Shown here: positions 17,630 through 27,400 of the stretch, in pieces
Layout: the number at the start of each line of letters is the position of its first letter
Numbering within the stretch: the stretch's first letter is position 1
Assembly: GCF_042684865.1 (NCBI RefSeq)
Contig: NZ_JBHUML010000002.1
Location: 806,001 to 870,000, forward strand
Source of the DNA: Salibacterium lacus
GTDB lineage: Bacteria; Bacillota; Bacilli; Bacillales; Marinococcaceae
Reading direction: 5' to 3'
DNA length: 64,000 nucleotides
Made by a program: the position numbers and the translations under genes
The notes under the pieces: model-generated
The model's database searches: none
What the model saw: the letters and a program-made list of their open reading frames with translations, nothing else
Told to the model about the DNA's origin: nothing

Positions 17630-18558
17630 GGACCTGTTTCCTCATCTCTACTATTAATATCGGACGGTCCGCCTGATTTCGAAGAGTCATCCGGCTCCTT
17701 TTTTTCCTCATGATCCGCCGGTGTTTCAAGCGACAGACGTCCGAGTTTTCCATCCCTGAATTCACGAAGTATCAAAGCGGCGCACTGTTCTTCATCCACG
17801 TAACCGCCCGCCTGCAGACATCCTCTTTTTTTCCCTATCTCTATAAACAGAGCACGGTCGTCAGCAGGCAGTTCTTCCAGCCGGTACCGCTCCATTAATG
17901 CTGACGGATAACGTTCTTTCAAAAGCCCCGTCAAATAAAGAGCGATATCTTCCATATCCAGCCGCTCATCTTTTATAGCACCAGTCGCTGCAAGCCTGTA
18001 TCCTACCATCTGATCTTCAAACTTAGGCCATAGAATACCCGGCGTATCCAAGAGTTCCATTTTATTTCCTACTTTCAGCCACTGCTGTGCTTTTGTTATC
18101 CCCGGTTTATCCCCGGTCTTTGCCGTTTTCTTTCCGACAAGCCGGTTGATAACCGTTGATTTCCCCACATTGGGAATCCCGAGTATCATGGCACGGATGG
18201 CGCGCGGCCGAATCCCTTTTCGTTTCATTTTGTCAAAAATCGGCGCCGTTACCTTTTCTGCTTTGTCTACAACCGGTTTTGCCCCTTTACTTTGGAGAGC
18301 ATTCAATGTCAGCGCTTCAGCCCCCTGCTGTTCATAAAAACGGAGCCACTGTGCACTTACATCGGGATCGGCCATGTCGCTCTTTGTAAGAACGACGATA
18401 CGCGGCTTGTCCTGCAGTATGTTATCAAGCATGGGATTCCGCGATGAAAAAGGGATTCTTGCATCCACCAGTTCCACCGCCGCGTCCACCCGTTTTAACT
18501 GCTCCGTCACCTGGCGTTTCGCTTTTTCCATATGACCCGGATACCATTGAATCGTCAT
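17626..18558 (-). CDS. rbgA: Ribosome biogenesis GTPase RbgA (YlqF)
   Basis: RbgA is needed for late 50S subunit maturation. The circularly permuted GTPase order is visible: TKSD (G4) comes first, then LGIPNVGKSTVIN (G1), then DTPGILWPKF (G3). Reading further upstream gives an in-frame ATG at 18603, but ATG at 18558 follows AAAGGAG by seven bases and begins MTIQWYPGHM, the conserved family N-terminus. That gives 310 residues. A terminator at 18624-18660 separates it from rplS. Confidence 0.96.
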   Translation of the reverse strand: MTIQWYPGHMEKAKRQVTEQLKRVDAAVELVDARIPFSSRNPMLDNILQDKPRIVVLTKSDMADPDVSAQWLRFYEQQGAEALTLNALQSKGAKPVVDKAEKVTAPIFDKMKRKGIRPRAIRAMILGIPNVGKSTVINRLVGKKTAKTGDKPGITKAQQWLKVGNKMELLDTPGILWPKFEDQMVGYRLAATGAIKDERLDMEDIALYLTGLLKERYPSALMERYRLEELPADDRALFIEIGKKRGCLQAGGYVDEEQCAALILREFRDGKLGRLSLETPADHEEKKEPDDSSKSGGPSDINSRDEETGP

Positions 18559-18623
18559 GGCTGTTCTCCTTTCCTGTCCATCTTCCTGACAGCCTGTCCA
18601 CAAACGTTCTATTTCTATCTTCT

Positions 18624-18660
18624 AAAAAAAGACTGCTACGGCGCATTTGCCGTGGCAGTC
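18624..18660 (-). terminator. Terminator of rplS
   Basis: On the minus strand GACTGCCACGGC and GCCGTAGCAGTC form a 12-bp stem with one mismatch and a 6-base loop, followed by seven Ts. It lies 11 bases after the rplS stop codon. Confidence 0.93.
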
Positions 18661-18670
18661 CTCTGGATTC

Positions 18671-19015
18671 TTATCGAATTTCTTTGATGCGGGCAGCTTT
18701 TCCACGCAGATTGCGGAGATAGTAAAGTCTCGCCTGACGTACTCTGCCGCGGCGCTTCACTTCGATCTTGTCAATACGCGGGGAGTGAACCGGAAATGTA
18801 CGTTCTACACCAATACCGTAAGATACCTTACGTACGGTGAACGTTTCACTGATTCCGCCTCCGCGGCGTTTAATAACTACGCCCTGGAACACCTGGATAC
18901 GTTCACGGGAGCCTTCCACGACTTTCGCGTGCACCCGTACAGTATCTCCCGGACGGAAATTCGGAAGATCGGTTTTAAGCTGGTCTTTCGTGATTTCACG
19001 AATCAGTTCCTGCAT
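18671..19015 (-). CDS. rplS: 50S ribosomal protein L19
   Basis: L19 sits at the 30S-50S interface. The family blocks FRPGDTVRVHAKVVEG, VVIKRRGGGISETFTVRK and the C-terminal LYYLRNLRGKAARIKE are intact. The frame extends to 19045, but ATG at 19015, eight bases after AAGGAGG, gives MQELIREITKDQL and 114 residues, matching B. subtilis. It is monocistronic, with a promoter at 19100-19128, a structured leader and a terminator. Confidence 0.98.
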   Translation of the reverse strand: MQELIREITKDQLKTDLPNFRPGDTVRVHAKVVEGSRERIQVFQGVVIKRRGGGISETFTVRKVSYGIGVERTFPVHSPRIDKIEVKRRGRVRQARLYYLRNLRGKAARIKEIR

Positions 19016-19093
19016 TTTCATTGCCTCCTTCTCTCGAATGCTCATGCCGTGCCGGCCGGCAGCGGAACATCGTAGTAAGCGGCTTTCACCACA
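19016..19093 (-). ncRNA. Candidate L19 leader (autoregulatory 5' UTR of rplS)
   Basis: The roughly 78-base leader contains GATGTTCCGCTGCC and the perfect 10-base palindrome GCCGGCCGGC, then CACGGCATGAG just before the ribosome-binding site. An L19 leader RNA is an established Rfam family in low-GC Gram-positives at this position. Assignment here rests on location and a remembered resemblance in the short hairpin region, not on a covariance search. Confidence 0.5.
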
Positions 19094-19099
19094 AATTAT

Positions 19100-19128
19100 A
19101 TCCTATCACAGCGAAAGTTCCTGTTCAA
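19100..19128 (-). promoter_or_regulatory. Extended -10 promoter of rplS
   Basis: TTGAAC-N17-TAGGAT on the minus strand, with TG one base before the -10. The -35 overlaps the trmD stop codon. The start of transcription would be near 19093. Confidence 0.75.
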
Positions 19129-19847
19129 CGGTTTTTTTCGTCTTCTTTCCGGAAAGAATGCAGATCGTTTCTCTCCAGCAGATCAGGGCGTCTTTCCCGT
19201 GTTCTGTGCAGTGCCTGCTCCCGGCGCCACGTTTCAATGTTTTTGTGATGCCCGGACAATAGCACATCCGGTACTTTCAACCCCCTGAAATCGGCAGGTC
19301 TGGTGTAATGAGGGTGCTCAAGCAGAGGTTCGGAAAAGGAATCCGCCGCCGCTGATTCGTTGTTTCCAAGCACCCCGGGAAGAAGCCGCGTGACGCTGTC
19401 GGCCAGGGCCATGGCACCAAGCTCCCCGCCCGTCATGATAAAATCACCGATGGAGTACTCATCGGTAACCAGATGCGTGCGTATCCGCTCATCGTACCCC
19501 TCATAATGACCGCATATAAAAATCAGCTGTTCCTCCCCAGCCAGATCTTCTGCATCTTTCTGGGTAAAAGGTGCTCCCTGCGGACAGAGCAGAATAATCC
19601 GCGCTGTTTTCTCCCGTTTCTCTCCGGCAAAAGCAGCTGCATCAAAAACCGGCTGCGGTGTGAGAACCATCCCAGCCCCTCCGCCGTAAGGGTAATCATC
19701 CGTTTTGCGATGCTTATTCTCTGAAAAATCACGGATGTTATGAACGTGATAAGATACAGCCTGCTTCTCCTGAGCCTGTTTCAGCATGGACGACTGGAGA
19801 ACACCTGGGAACATGTCGGGAAAAAGCGTTAAAAAATCCATTCTCAT
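19125..19847 (-). CDS. trmD: tRNA (guanine-N1)-methyltransferase TrmD
   Basis: TrmD makes m1G37 next to the anticodon, which prevents frameshifting. The N-terminal MRMDFLTLFPDMF, the DDYPYGGGAGMV motif (about residues 50-61), the FICGHYEGYDERI knot and SIGDFIMTGGELGAMALAD are all typical of the SPOUT trefoil-knot enzyme. An in-frame GTG lies one codon upstream at 19850. ATG at 19847 overlaps the rimM stop as TGATG and gives 240 residues. Confidence 0.98.
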   Translation of the reverse strand: MRMDFLTLFPDMFPGVLQSSMLKQAQEKQAVSYHVHNIRDFSENKHRKTDDYPYGGGAGMVLTPQPVFDAAAFAGEKREKTARIILLCPQGAPFTQKDAEDLAGEEQLIFICGHYEGYDERIRTHLVTDEYSIGDFIMTGGELGAMALADSVTRLLPGVLGNNESAAADSFSEPLLEHPHYTRPADFRGLKVPDVLLSGHHKNIETWRREQALHRTRERRPDLLERNDLHSFRKEDEKNR

Positions 19848-20371
19848 CACGGCAGCAGACCCTCCATCACATGAATGATAACGGTTTTTTCCTTCACGTC
19901 CACCCGTTTGACAATATCATCAATGTAAGGAATGAGAATATCACTGCCGCCTCCGGCCGCCTCAACCACCCAGACGTCGTTGGCCCCCGGCGACTGCACT
20001 TCTTTTACCTCACCGAGGAACGTTCCTTCCTCCGCGTAAACCCGGCAGCCGATGATTTCATAGTAATAAAATTCATCTTCGTGAAGTTCTGTGAGTTCTG
20101 TCTCGGGTATTTGAAGTACAGCATCCCGCCAGGTTTCGGCCTCTTCCACAGAGGAAATTTCCTCCACCGTCAGAAGCCGGTGCTGCTTATGCCGGCGGGA
20201 ATGCGACACGGTAACCGGCATGCGTTCCATGCTGCCTTTTGAAAGGTAGAGGATCATTCCCTGAGCAAACCGTTCTTCTTCAAAGTCGGTAATGGGATAT
20301 ACTTTCCATTCTCCTTTTATTCCATGGGTGTTTACAATTTTTCCAACATTAAACCATTCCATTCTCATCAT
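19847..20371 (-). CDS. rimM: 16S rRNA processing protein RimM
   Basis: RimM assists assembly of the 30S head by binding S19. The 174-residue protein has the FNVGKIVNTHGIKGEWKV N-terminal RimM domain and the PRC-barrel half with FYYYEIIGCRVY and SPGANDVWVV. It overlaps ylqD upstream and trmD downstream, so the three genes are likely coupled. Three ATGs lie within the first four codons and the ribosome-binding site is weak, so the exact start is uncertain by a few residues. Confidence 0.96.
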   Translation of the reverse strand: MMRMEWFNVGKIVNTHGIKGEWKVYPITDFEEERFAQGMILYLSKGSMERMPVTVSHSRRHKQHRLLTVEEISSVEEAETWRDAVLQIPETELTELHEDEFYYYEIIGCRVYAEEGTFLGEVKEVQSPGANDVWVVEAAGGGSDILIPYIDDIVKRVDVKEKTVIIHVMEGLLP

Positions 20372-20768
20372 CCGATCTTTTATTCCTTATCTGTGTAACG
20401 ATACCGTCCTGAATGATGATCTCCTGATTCTGGGACGGCCATTCATCTCCTTCGGCCACCTCTTCGATTACATCCACTTCTTTGGATCCTATCTCGGTTC
20501 CCAGAGGCAGTTGTTCAAGTTGTGACAGCTGAAATTCAGAACGCTGCTTTTTTTCTTTCCGTTTTTCGATTTCCTTATCATATCGATCTTTGATTTCTGT
20601 TTTCTTCCATCCGGTATCTGCAGATTTCGATTGTTTCTGCATCTGAAACCGGAGCTGTTCTATTTCTTTGTTGAGCTGCTTTTGATCCCGGTGAAAATCA
20701 GAAATCATGGTTTCCCGCATTTTCTCCGTCAGTACGTGTTTTACAGCGGCCTTTTTTATGATGCGCAT
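20349..20768 (-). CDS. ylqD: YlqD family protein
   Basis: This 139-residue protein matches YlqD, a conserved Bacillaceae protein of unknown function that always lies between khpA and rimM. Residues 14-95 are charged and heptad-like, predicting a coiled coil. The C-terminal part (about 95-130) has a small beta-rich segment, EVAEGDEWPSQNQEIIIQDG. No catalytic motif is visible. Overlap with rimM by 23 bases suggests coupled translation and a possible link to ribosome assembly, which is inference. Confidence 0.85.
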   Translation of the reverse strand: MRIIKKAAVKHVLTEKMRETMISDFHRDQKQLNKEIEQLRFQMQKQSKSADTGWKKTEIKDRYDKEIEKRKEKKQRSEFQLSQLEQLPLGTEIGSKEVDVIEEVAEGDEWPSQNQEIIIQDGIVTQIRNKRSDDENGMV

Positions 20769-20908
20769 GATTCACCTCGGTTGGGAACAAATGATGAAGC
20801 GGCCTGCATCCGGATAGTAAAGAAACCGGTCTCCTGCCGGCCGCCCGCTTCTGCAGAAAAAGCGCAAGCGTCCTGAACAGCCGGTATTGTACTCCGTTCA
20901 ATCTTTTT

Positions 20909-20943
20909 AAAAAAGGCAAGGATCCGCAATCCCTGCCTTTTTT
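20909..20943 (-). terminator. Terminator of rpsP-khpA
   Basis: On the minus strand AAAAAAGGCA and TGCCTTTTTT pair, with GGAT/ATCC continuing the stem inside, and the T-run follows. It starts next to the khpA stop codon. The gap 20769-20908 upstream of ylqD holds no gene. No strong promoter was found there. Confidence 0.85.
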
Positions 20944-20944
20944 C

Positions 20945-21175
20945 CTATTCGATAATATCCAATCGAACGCGCTCCTGTTGATGGGAAGCACCGGCCTGCA
21001 GAATGGAGCGCATGGCATTAGCCGTTCCACCCTGCTTTCCGATCACTTTTCCCATGTCACTTTCGTGCACCGTTAATGTCAGAACGAGAATTTCTCCTTC
21101 CCGGCGCTCTGTTACTTCCATCTCATCCGGAAAGTCAACGAGCGGACGGGCCATTGTTTGAACCAATTGTTTCAC
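20945..21175 (-). CDS. khpA: KH-domain RNA-binding protein KhpA (YlqC)
   Basis: KhpA is a small single-KH protein that partners with KhpB (Jag) in Firmicutes and affects cell elongation. The GKVIGKQGGTANAMR segment is the KH GxxG loop (about residues 42-56). Length is 76. The start is GTG at 21175 after GGCGGG. The gene is directly downstream of rpsP and ends at a terminator, so rpsP-khpA is a two-gene unit. Confidence 0.93.
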   Translation of the reverse strand: MKQLVQTMARPLVDFPDEMEVTERREGEILVLTLTVHESDMGKVIGKQGGTANAMRSILQAGASHQQERVRLDIIE

Positions 21176-21220
21176 AGATTTTCCCGCCTTTCTCCATAAT
21201 CGGGCAGCAGACAGCGCTTT

Positions 21221-21493
21221 TTACTTTCCGTTTTTCTCGTTATGAAGACGCTCCATCAGGCCTTCTCTTGAAAAGAGGTTCCGGACTGTATCGGAAGGCT
21301 GAGCGCCGTCGAGCATCCACTGAACAGCTTTTTCACCGTTGATGCTGACCTCTGCCGGGTCCTTAAGTGGATTGTACGTTCCGATTTCTTCAATAAAACG
21401 GCCGTCGCGCGGAGCGCGGGAATCGGCCACTACGAGACGATAAAATGGTGATTTTTTTGCTCCCATACGTTTAAGTCTGATTTTAACTGCCAT
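21221..21493 (-). CDS. rpsP: 30S ribosomal protein S16
   Basis: S16 has the family N-terminus MAVKIRLKRMGAKKSPFYR, then VVADSRAPRDGRFIEEIGTY. Its 90 residues match B. subtilis S16. The ribosome-binding site GGAGGTGA is strong and a consensus promoter lies at 21531-21559. Confidence 0.98.
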   Translation of the reverse strand: MAVKIRLKRMGAKKSPFYRLVVADSRAPRDGRFIEEIGTYNPLKDPAEVSINGEKAVQWMLDGAQPSDTVRNLFSREGLMERLHNEKNGK

Positions 21494-21530
21494 TTGCAGT
21501 CACCTCCAAATATTTTTAACACAATAAATC

Positions 21531-21559
21531 ATTATAATAGGACTGAAATTCCCTGTAAA
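21531..21559 (-). promoter_or_regulatory. Promoter of rpsP-khpA
   Basis: TTTACA-N17-TATAAT on the minus strand, with a perfect -10 and 5 of 6 in the -35. The leader is about 30 bases. The promoter lies between ffh and rpsP. Confidence 0.85.
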
Positions 21560-21572
21560 GGGTTTTTCCTTT

Positions 21573-22925
21573 TCACTGTAGAAAAGGAAGCTGCATTCCG
21601 CCTTTACCCTTTTTCTTGCCTTTTTGATTACCGCCGGTCATCTGTTTCATCATCTTCTTCATGTCCTCAAACTGTTTAAGCAGACGATTGACATCCTGGA
21701 TCGTTGTACCGCTGCCTTTTGCAATGCGGCGCTTTCTGCTTGCATTCATTACAGATGGATTTTCTTTCTCATGGGTTGTCATGGAACGGACGATTGCTTC
21801 CACCCGTCCGATCTGACTTTCATCCACCTGAATATTTTTCATGGCCTTTTTGTTTGCACCGGGCATCATCTGCAGCAAATCATCAAGAGGTCCCATGTTA
21901 CGCACCTGCTCCAGCTGTTCCAGAAAATCATCGAAAGTGAGGTCGGCTGACTTCATCTTTTTCTGGAGTTCCTTGGCGCGTTCATCGTCCACACTGGTTT
22001 CTGCTTTTTCAATCAGGGAGAGCATGTCCCCCATTCCCAGAATACGGGATGCCATGCGTTCCGGGTGGAATACATCGATTTCATCTATCTTTTCGCCTGT
22101 TCCGGCAAATTTAATCGGAACGCCGGTTACTTCCCGGACAGAAAGAGCAGCACCGCCGCGGGTATCGCCGTCCAGTTTGGTGAGAATGGCTCCTGTCACC
22201 CCAAGCTGTTCATGGAAGCTTTCCGCTACATTCACGGCGTCCTGCCCTGTCATGGAATCAATAACGAGCAGAATCTCTTCGGGCTGAACCGCTTCTCTTA
22301 CCTGCTGCAGTTCATCCATCAGTTCTTCATCCACGTGCAGACGACCCGCGGTGTCGATCAGCACATAATCGCAGTTTGCTTCCTTCGCCTCTTCCACCGC
22401 ACCTTTTGCAATGTCTACAGGCGATGCTTCCGTCCCTTTGGAATAGACGGGCATGTCCAGCTGTTTCCCAAGTGTTTCGAGCTGGTCAATCGCAGCCGGA
22501 CGATAGATATCAGCCGCGGCCAGGAGCGGTTTGCGGTTGTGATGCTTCCGGAGGTGGTTGGCCACTTTGGCCACTGTCGTTGTTTTCCCGGCACCCTGAA
22601 GGCCGGCGAGCATAACAACGGTAGGAGGCTTACGCGACGCTGCGATTTTACTTTCTTCCCCGCCCATAAGAGTCGTCAGCTCTTCATTGACGACCTTGAT
22701 TACCTGCTGGCCGGGAGTCAGGCTTTTCATCACTTCCTGTCCTACCGCACGTTCTTTTACATCATTTACAAATTTTTTGACGACCTTGAAGTTTACGTCC
22801 GCTTCCAGGAGGGCCAGACGCACTTCCCGCATCATTTCTTTGACGTCGGCCTCCGATACTTTTCCACGTCCCTTCATCTTATCGAACGTGGACTGGAGTC
22901 GTTCCGCCAACCCTTCAAACGCCAT
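21573..22925 (-). CDS. ffh: Signal recognition particle protein Ffh
   Basis: Ffh binds signal peptides and the SRP RNA. The N domain covers about residues 1-90. The G domain has GLQGAGKTTT (near 106-115), DTAGRLHVDEELMDEL, and TKLDGDTRGGAAL. The Met-rich M domain runs from about 300 to the end and has the RNA-binding SGTTIQDVNRLLKQF helix. Length is 450. Its start touches the stop of ylxM. Confidence 0.98.
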   Translation of the reverse strand: MAFEGLAERLQSTFDKMKGRGKVSEADVKEMMREVRLALLEADVNFKVVKKFVNDVKERAVGQEVMKSLTPGQQVIKVVNEELTTLMGGEESKIAASRKPPTVVMLAGLQGAGKTTTVAKVANHLRKHHNRKPLLAAADIYRPAAIDQLETLGKQLDMPVYSKGTEASPVDIAKGAVEEAKEANCDYVLIDTAGRLHVDEELMDELQQVREAVQPEEILLVIDSMTGQDAVNVAESFHEQLGVTGAILTKLDGDTRGGAALSVREVTGVPIKFAGTGEKIDEIDVFHPERMASRILGMGDMLSLIEKAETSVDDERAKELQKKMKSADLTFDDFLEQLEQVRNMGPLDDLLQMMPGANKKAMKNIQVDESQIGRVEAIVRSMTTHEKENPSVMNASRKRRIAKGSGTTIQDVNRLLKQFEDMKKMMKQMTGGNQKGKKKGKGGMQLPFLQ

Positions 22926-23272
22926 TACATCGCCCCCTCCTCCTCGAGTTTTTCCAGCGCCTCTATCGCATCCAGCATCTCTTGGGAAGGAGAAGCGTGG
23001 CTGCCGGCATACTGCCGGAGCTCCCGGTAAAAGGACATCCGCCGCTCATATTTACGATAGAGACCAAGCTTTTCCTCATATTCTTCCAGCATGACTTCGG
23101 TTCGTTTGATATTATCATACACCGCCTGGCGGCTCACATCATATCGTTCCGAAATTTCGCCGAGCGAATAATCATCCAGATAATAGAGCTCCAGGTATTT
23201 TTGCTGTTTTGCCGTTAACAAGGGTTGATAAAAGTCAAACAATGCGTTCATCCGCACCGTTTTTTCCAGCAT
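22925..23272 (-). CDS. ylxM: SRP-associated helix-turn-helix protein YlxM
   Basis: YlxM is a conserved UPF0122 protein encoded next to ffh. In streptococci it is reported to modulate SRP activity. The HTH motif LGEISERYDVSRQAVYDNIK lies near residues 37-56. The frame runs open to 23347, but ATG at 23272 (MLEKTVRMNALFDFYQ) follows AAGGGTGG and aligns with the B. subtilis start, giving 115 residues. It is the first gene of the ylxM-ffh unit. Confidence 0.92.
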   Translation of the reverse strand: MLEKTVRMNALFDFYQPLLTAKQQKYLELYYLDDYSLGEISERYDVSRQAVYDNIKRTEVMLEEYEEKLGLYRKYERRMSFYRELRQYAGSHASPSQEMLDAIEALEKLEEEGAM

Positions 23273-23318
23273 AAGTCCCACCCTTTTGTTAAGCCTGTAT
23301 CCTTCACATACACACATA

Positions 23319-23347
23319 AGCCTACTAAAGACTTTTTGTGCTGTCAA
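23319..23347 (-). promoter_or_regulatory. Promoter of ylxM-ffh
   Basis: A perfect -35 TTGACA, 17 bases, then TAGGCT on the minus strand, between ftsY and ylxM. It separates ylxM-ffh from the upstream smc-ftsY transcript. Confidence 0.75.
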
Positions 23348-23357
23348 GACAAAACCT

Positions 23358-24353
23358 TTACGATGATTCTTCCGCCTGCTCCTCTACAAGTTCGCGGAAA
23401 AGCCCGTATACGAACTGTTCGGCGTCAAACGGCTGCATATCATCCATTTTTTCCCCGAGTCCCACCAGCTTCACCGGAATATCAAGTTCGTTCCGAATCG
23501 CCAGGACAATACCGCCTTTGGCAGTGCCATCCAGTTTTGTAAGCGCAATTCCGCTTACATCCGTTGCTTCCTGGAATGTCTTCGCCTGGCTCATGGCATT
23601 CTGTCCGGTTGTAGCATCAAGCACGAGCAGTACTTCATGCGGGGCACCCGGTATTTCGCGTGAAATAACACGTTTCACTTTTTCCAGTTCTTTCATAAGA
23701 TTGACTTTGTTCTGCAGTCTGCCCGCGGTATCACACAATAATACGTCTGCGTTTCTGGAACGGGCGGACTGGATGGCATCGTACATCACCGCTGCAGGGT
23801 CCGATCCGGCCTGCTGTTTTACAACGTCCACACCAACCCGCTCACCCCAAACGTCCAGCTGCTCAATGGCACCGGCACGGAACGTATCACCGGCAGCCAT
23901 TACTACTTTTTTTCCTTCTTCTTTAAAAGAGTGGGCCATCTTCCCGATGGTTGTTGTTTTGCCGACGCCGTTCACGCCGACAAACAAAATCACGGTCATC
24001 TCATCCTGCTGCATGTTCAAAGAAGCATCGCCGCCGGTTCTATCCAGCTTGTCAGCCAGTTTCTCGGTGATAAGCGGCGCTATGTTTCTCGAATCCTTGA
24101 TGTTGCGCCGTCTGGCTTCTTCTTTTAGTTCATCGATCAGTTCCATCACGGTCGATACACCCGCATCCGCTCCGATCAGAATCTCTTCCAGTTCTTCGAA
24201 AAATTCCTCATCAACCGTTCTGTACTGCGCAAATAATTCATTCATCTGCTCGGCAAAGGAATCTCTCGTTTTTGTCAGTCCTTCTTTGAATTTTTCCGTT
24301 ACAGTGTCTGTCTGCTGCGTTACTTTGTTTTTAAGTTTTTCAAAAAATCCCAT
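23358..24353 (-). CDS. ftsY: Signal recognition particle receptor FtsY
   Basis: FtsY is the membrane-side SRP GTPase that docks Ffh-ribosome complexes. GVNGVGKTTT (G1) lies near residue 129, CDTAGRLQNKVNLM contains G3, and TKLDGTAKGG contains G4. The N-terminal A region is short and charged, as in Bacillus. Length is 331. It is 50 bases downstream of smc, so smc-ftsY are probably co-transcribed. Confidence 0.98.
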   Translation of the reverse strand: MGFFEKLKNKVTQQTDTVTEKFKEGLTKTRDSFAEQMNELFAQYRTVDEEFFEELEEILIGADAGVSTVMELIDELKEEARRRNIKDSRNIAPLITEKLADKLDRTGGDASLNMQQDEMTVILFVGVNGVGKTTTIGKMAHSFKEEGKKVVMAAGDTFRAGAIEQLDVWGERVGVDVVKQQAGSDPAAVMYDAIQSARSRNADVLLCDTAGRLQNKVNLMKELEKVKRVISREIPGAPHEVLLVLDATTGQNAMSQAKTFQEATDVSGIALTKLDGTAKGGIVLAIRNELDIPVKLVGLGEKMDDMQPFDAEQFVYGLFRELVEEQAEESS

Positions 24354-24403
24354 AGCTGTGCCTGCAGTATTCTGCAGATTCTACCTCCTTTTGTCCTTTG
24401 CAA

Positions 24404-27400
24404 TTATGGTGCAGCGGATTCCACCAATTCACCGGCTTCTTCCATTTTGACCGATACCATTCTCGATACCCCTGACTCTTCCATCGTAATGCCGTACAGC
24501 ACATCTGCTTCTTCCATCGTCGCTTTGCGGTGGCTGATCACAATGAACTGGGTGGTTTCACTGAACGTGCGCAGGTATTTGGCAAAACGGGACAGATTTG
24601 CTTCATCCAGCGCTGCTTCCACTTCATCGAGCACACAGAAGGGGACGGGTTTTTCTTTGACTATTGAAAAAAGCAGAGCGATGGCGGTCAACGCCTTTTC
24701 CCCTCCCGACAGGAGCGACAGGTTCTGACGTTTCTTTCCCGGCGGACGTGCGGCAATATCTACACCGGTATGAAGAAGATGGTCGGGATCTGTGAGCTCA
24801 AGATCAGCTTCGCCTCCGCCGAACAGTTCCTGAAACGTGTAGCGGAAATGGTAACGTATCGCTTCAAACGTTTCGGAAAACCGACGTTTCATTTCGTCAT
24901 CCATTTCCTGTATCACTTCTTTGAGCGAATTCCTGGCCTGCTGCAGGTCTTCCTGCTGTTCCTGGAGAAACGTAACACGTTCGTGCACCCGCTCATATTC
25001 ATCAATCGCTCCAAGGTTGACGTTCCCCAGTTCATCGATTCCCATTTTCACCAGTTTGATCCGTTTGCGGGTTTCTTCGAGATCTTCGGTCAGAGGGTAT
25101 CGATCTCTTGCCCGTTCAAAACTTATTTCATAGTTTTCCTGCAGATGTTCAAGCCTTGTATCGAGTTCTACATCCAGACGGTTCAGCTCAATCTGGTGAT
25201 CCTGCAGTTCCTGTTGTTTTTCGCTGCGGTCATGGTTCAGCTGCTGGATGCGTGATTTCCGCTGCTGTGCATCGTCGCCTGCTTCCACTCTGTCCCGGCG
25301 CAGCCGTGCCATCTCGTTGGAAAGTGATTCTTTTTCCCCTCGCAGCTTTTCGATGCCGGTTTCCACATCTTCGTCCCCCTCCATGGAAGACATCTGCTCT
25401 TCAAGCACAGCTATATCATGTTCCAGCTTTTCCAACTGGGCGGATTCTTCCTCCCACTGTTTTTTTAAACGCTTTTCCTCTGTTTCGTCATTAGCAGCAG
25501 ATTCTTTGGCCCCGGCTAATTTAACTTTAATGTCTGTTTCCTGTTCTTTCAGCTGCTCCAGCTTTTCACCGCGCTCTTTTTCCTGTTTTTCCAGTTGTTC
25601 AATCTGCTCATCGAGCACCCGCAGCTTTTCTGCAACACTCTCTTTATTTTCCATCAACACTTTTTCACGGGATTGCAGGCGCTCCTGCTCATCTTCCAGA
25701 GAAGAGGACTCTTTATCGTACATCGACAGCTTGGAGTTGGCTTTTTCAAGGTCCGCCTCAGCTCCGGTCAGCTCTTCTTTGGCCTTTTCAAGTGCATCTC
25801 TTGCTTCTTCTCCACGCCTGCGGCTTTCTTCCAGCTCCGCCGCTGTTTCATCCCGGTTCTGCTTTTCCCTCCTTACTTTTCCTTCCAGTGTTTCGGTCTT
25901 AGCCTGCATGTCCTGATGCTTTTCTCTCAGCTCTTCCAGTTCGTTCTGCCTGGCAAGAATCTGACTGCTGTTTTTGCCTGTGCTGCCGCCGGTCATCGAA
26001 CCACCGGGATTAACAACATTACCATCAAGGGTCACAATGCGCACCTTATATCCGGTAAGGCGGGCCATCTGGTTCGCTGCTTCAAGCGATTCAGCCAGAA
26101 CAACCTGTCCCAGAAGGTGGTCGATGATATGCCGGTAGGCTTCATCTACATGTACAGCCTCGGAAGCAGTCGTTATAAATCCATCGGCAGACTGCAGTTT
26201 GTTCTGAAAATCAGAAGATAAGCGGCGCGGGCGGATAACTTCTGCCGGAAGGATGGTTGCCCTTCCTTTCTGCCGTGTTTTCAGGAGCTGTATCGCTTTT
26301 CTTGCGTCTTCTTCCGTCTTTGTGACGACGTTCTGAAGTGCTCCGCCAAGCGCTGTTTCCACCGCCAGCGTATATGATTTCGGTACATCAATAAGTTCTG
26401 CCACTGCGCCCACGACACCGGTCAATGTGTCTTTCCCGGCCTTTAATACTTCCCTTACTCCCTGGTAAAAACCGGAATAGTCTGCTTCCATTTCTTCAAG
26501 CACATGAATTCTGGAACGCGTCTGGTCCACATGGCGGTAGGCTTCATACAGTTTCTGTTCGAGCCGTTCAACCGATTCACTTTGTTCTTTCCATGTTTCC
26601 TGCAGTTGTTTCCACGTTTCTTTTTCCTGTTCATGATCTCCTGCCGCATTGTCTTTTTTCACGCGGGCGTTTTCCACGAGCTTTTCAGCCTGACTGCGTT
26701 CTTTTACATACTCCTGATTTTCTTGTGCCAGGGATCCGTGTTTGTGCTGCAGCTGCTTTTTCTGCTCTTCAAGGTATTTCTCTTCGTTACGCACGGCTGC
26801 CTGCTCGTTCAACCGCTCAATGTATTCGCTTTTTAGTGATTCAATTTCTTCCCGGCGGCTTTCCTTGTATGTCTTCCATTCTTCCTGAATGGATGTATAA
26901 TTCTGTTCCAGCGACTGATAGCGGCGGGTGCTTTCTTTCATGATACGAACCTGGTTTTCCCATTCTTTTCGGGATTGTTCCCTTTTCTCTCTTAACTCCC
27001 GGCAGCGTTTTTCCCACTCTTCTTTTTTTTCGCCGGCGTTCTTCCCCCGTTCTTCAAGCACCCGTCTGCGTCCTTCTTCTTTTTCGAGACGTTCGCTGAC
27101 GTTGACAAGATCGTTTTGAATCCGGCTGATGGTGTCATCAATCTCTTCTGCTTTTTTTTCAGCTTCCGATCGTTTTTGTTCCTGCTCATTGACGAGACTG
27201 TCCGTCTTCTTCTGCTGCTCCTCAAGATGGCCGATGGTGTCCTGAAGCGTACTCCATCTTTGATGCTTCTGCTGTATTTCAGCCGCAGTCAGAGCGATGT
27301 CCTTCTCTTCAAGCTCTTCTTTTTTTGCCAGATAGTCCTTCGCCATCGATGCCTGTTCTTTCAGCGGTTCCACCTGATTTTCGAGTTCATGCAGAATGTC

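Noticed and set aside
20698..21030. 110-codon leftward frame overlapping khpA and its terminator
   Set aside because: It crosses the terminator and khpA in another frame, with cysteine- and arginine-rich composition typical of out-of-frame translation.
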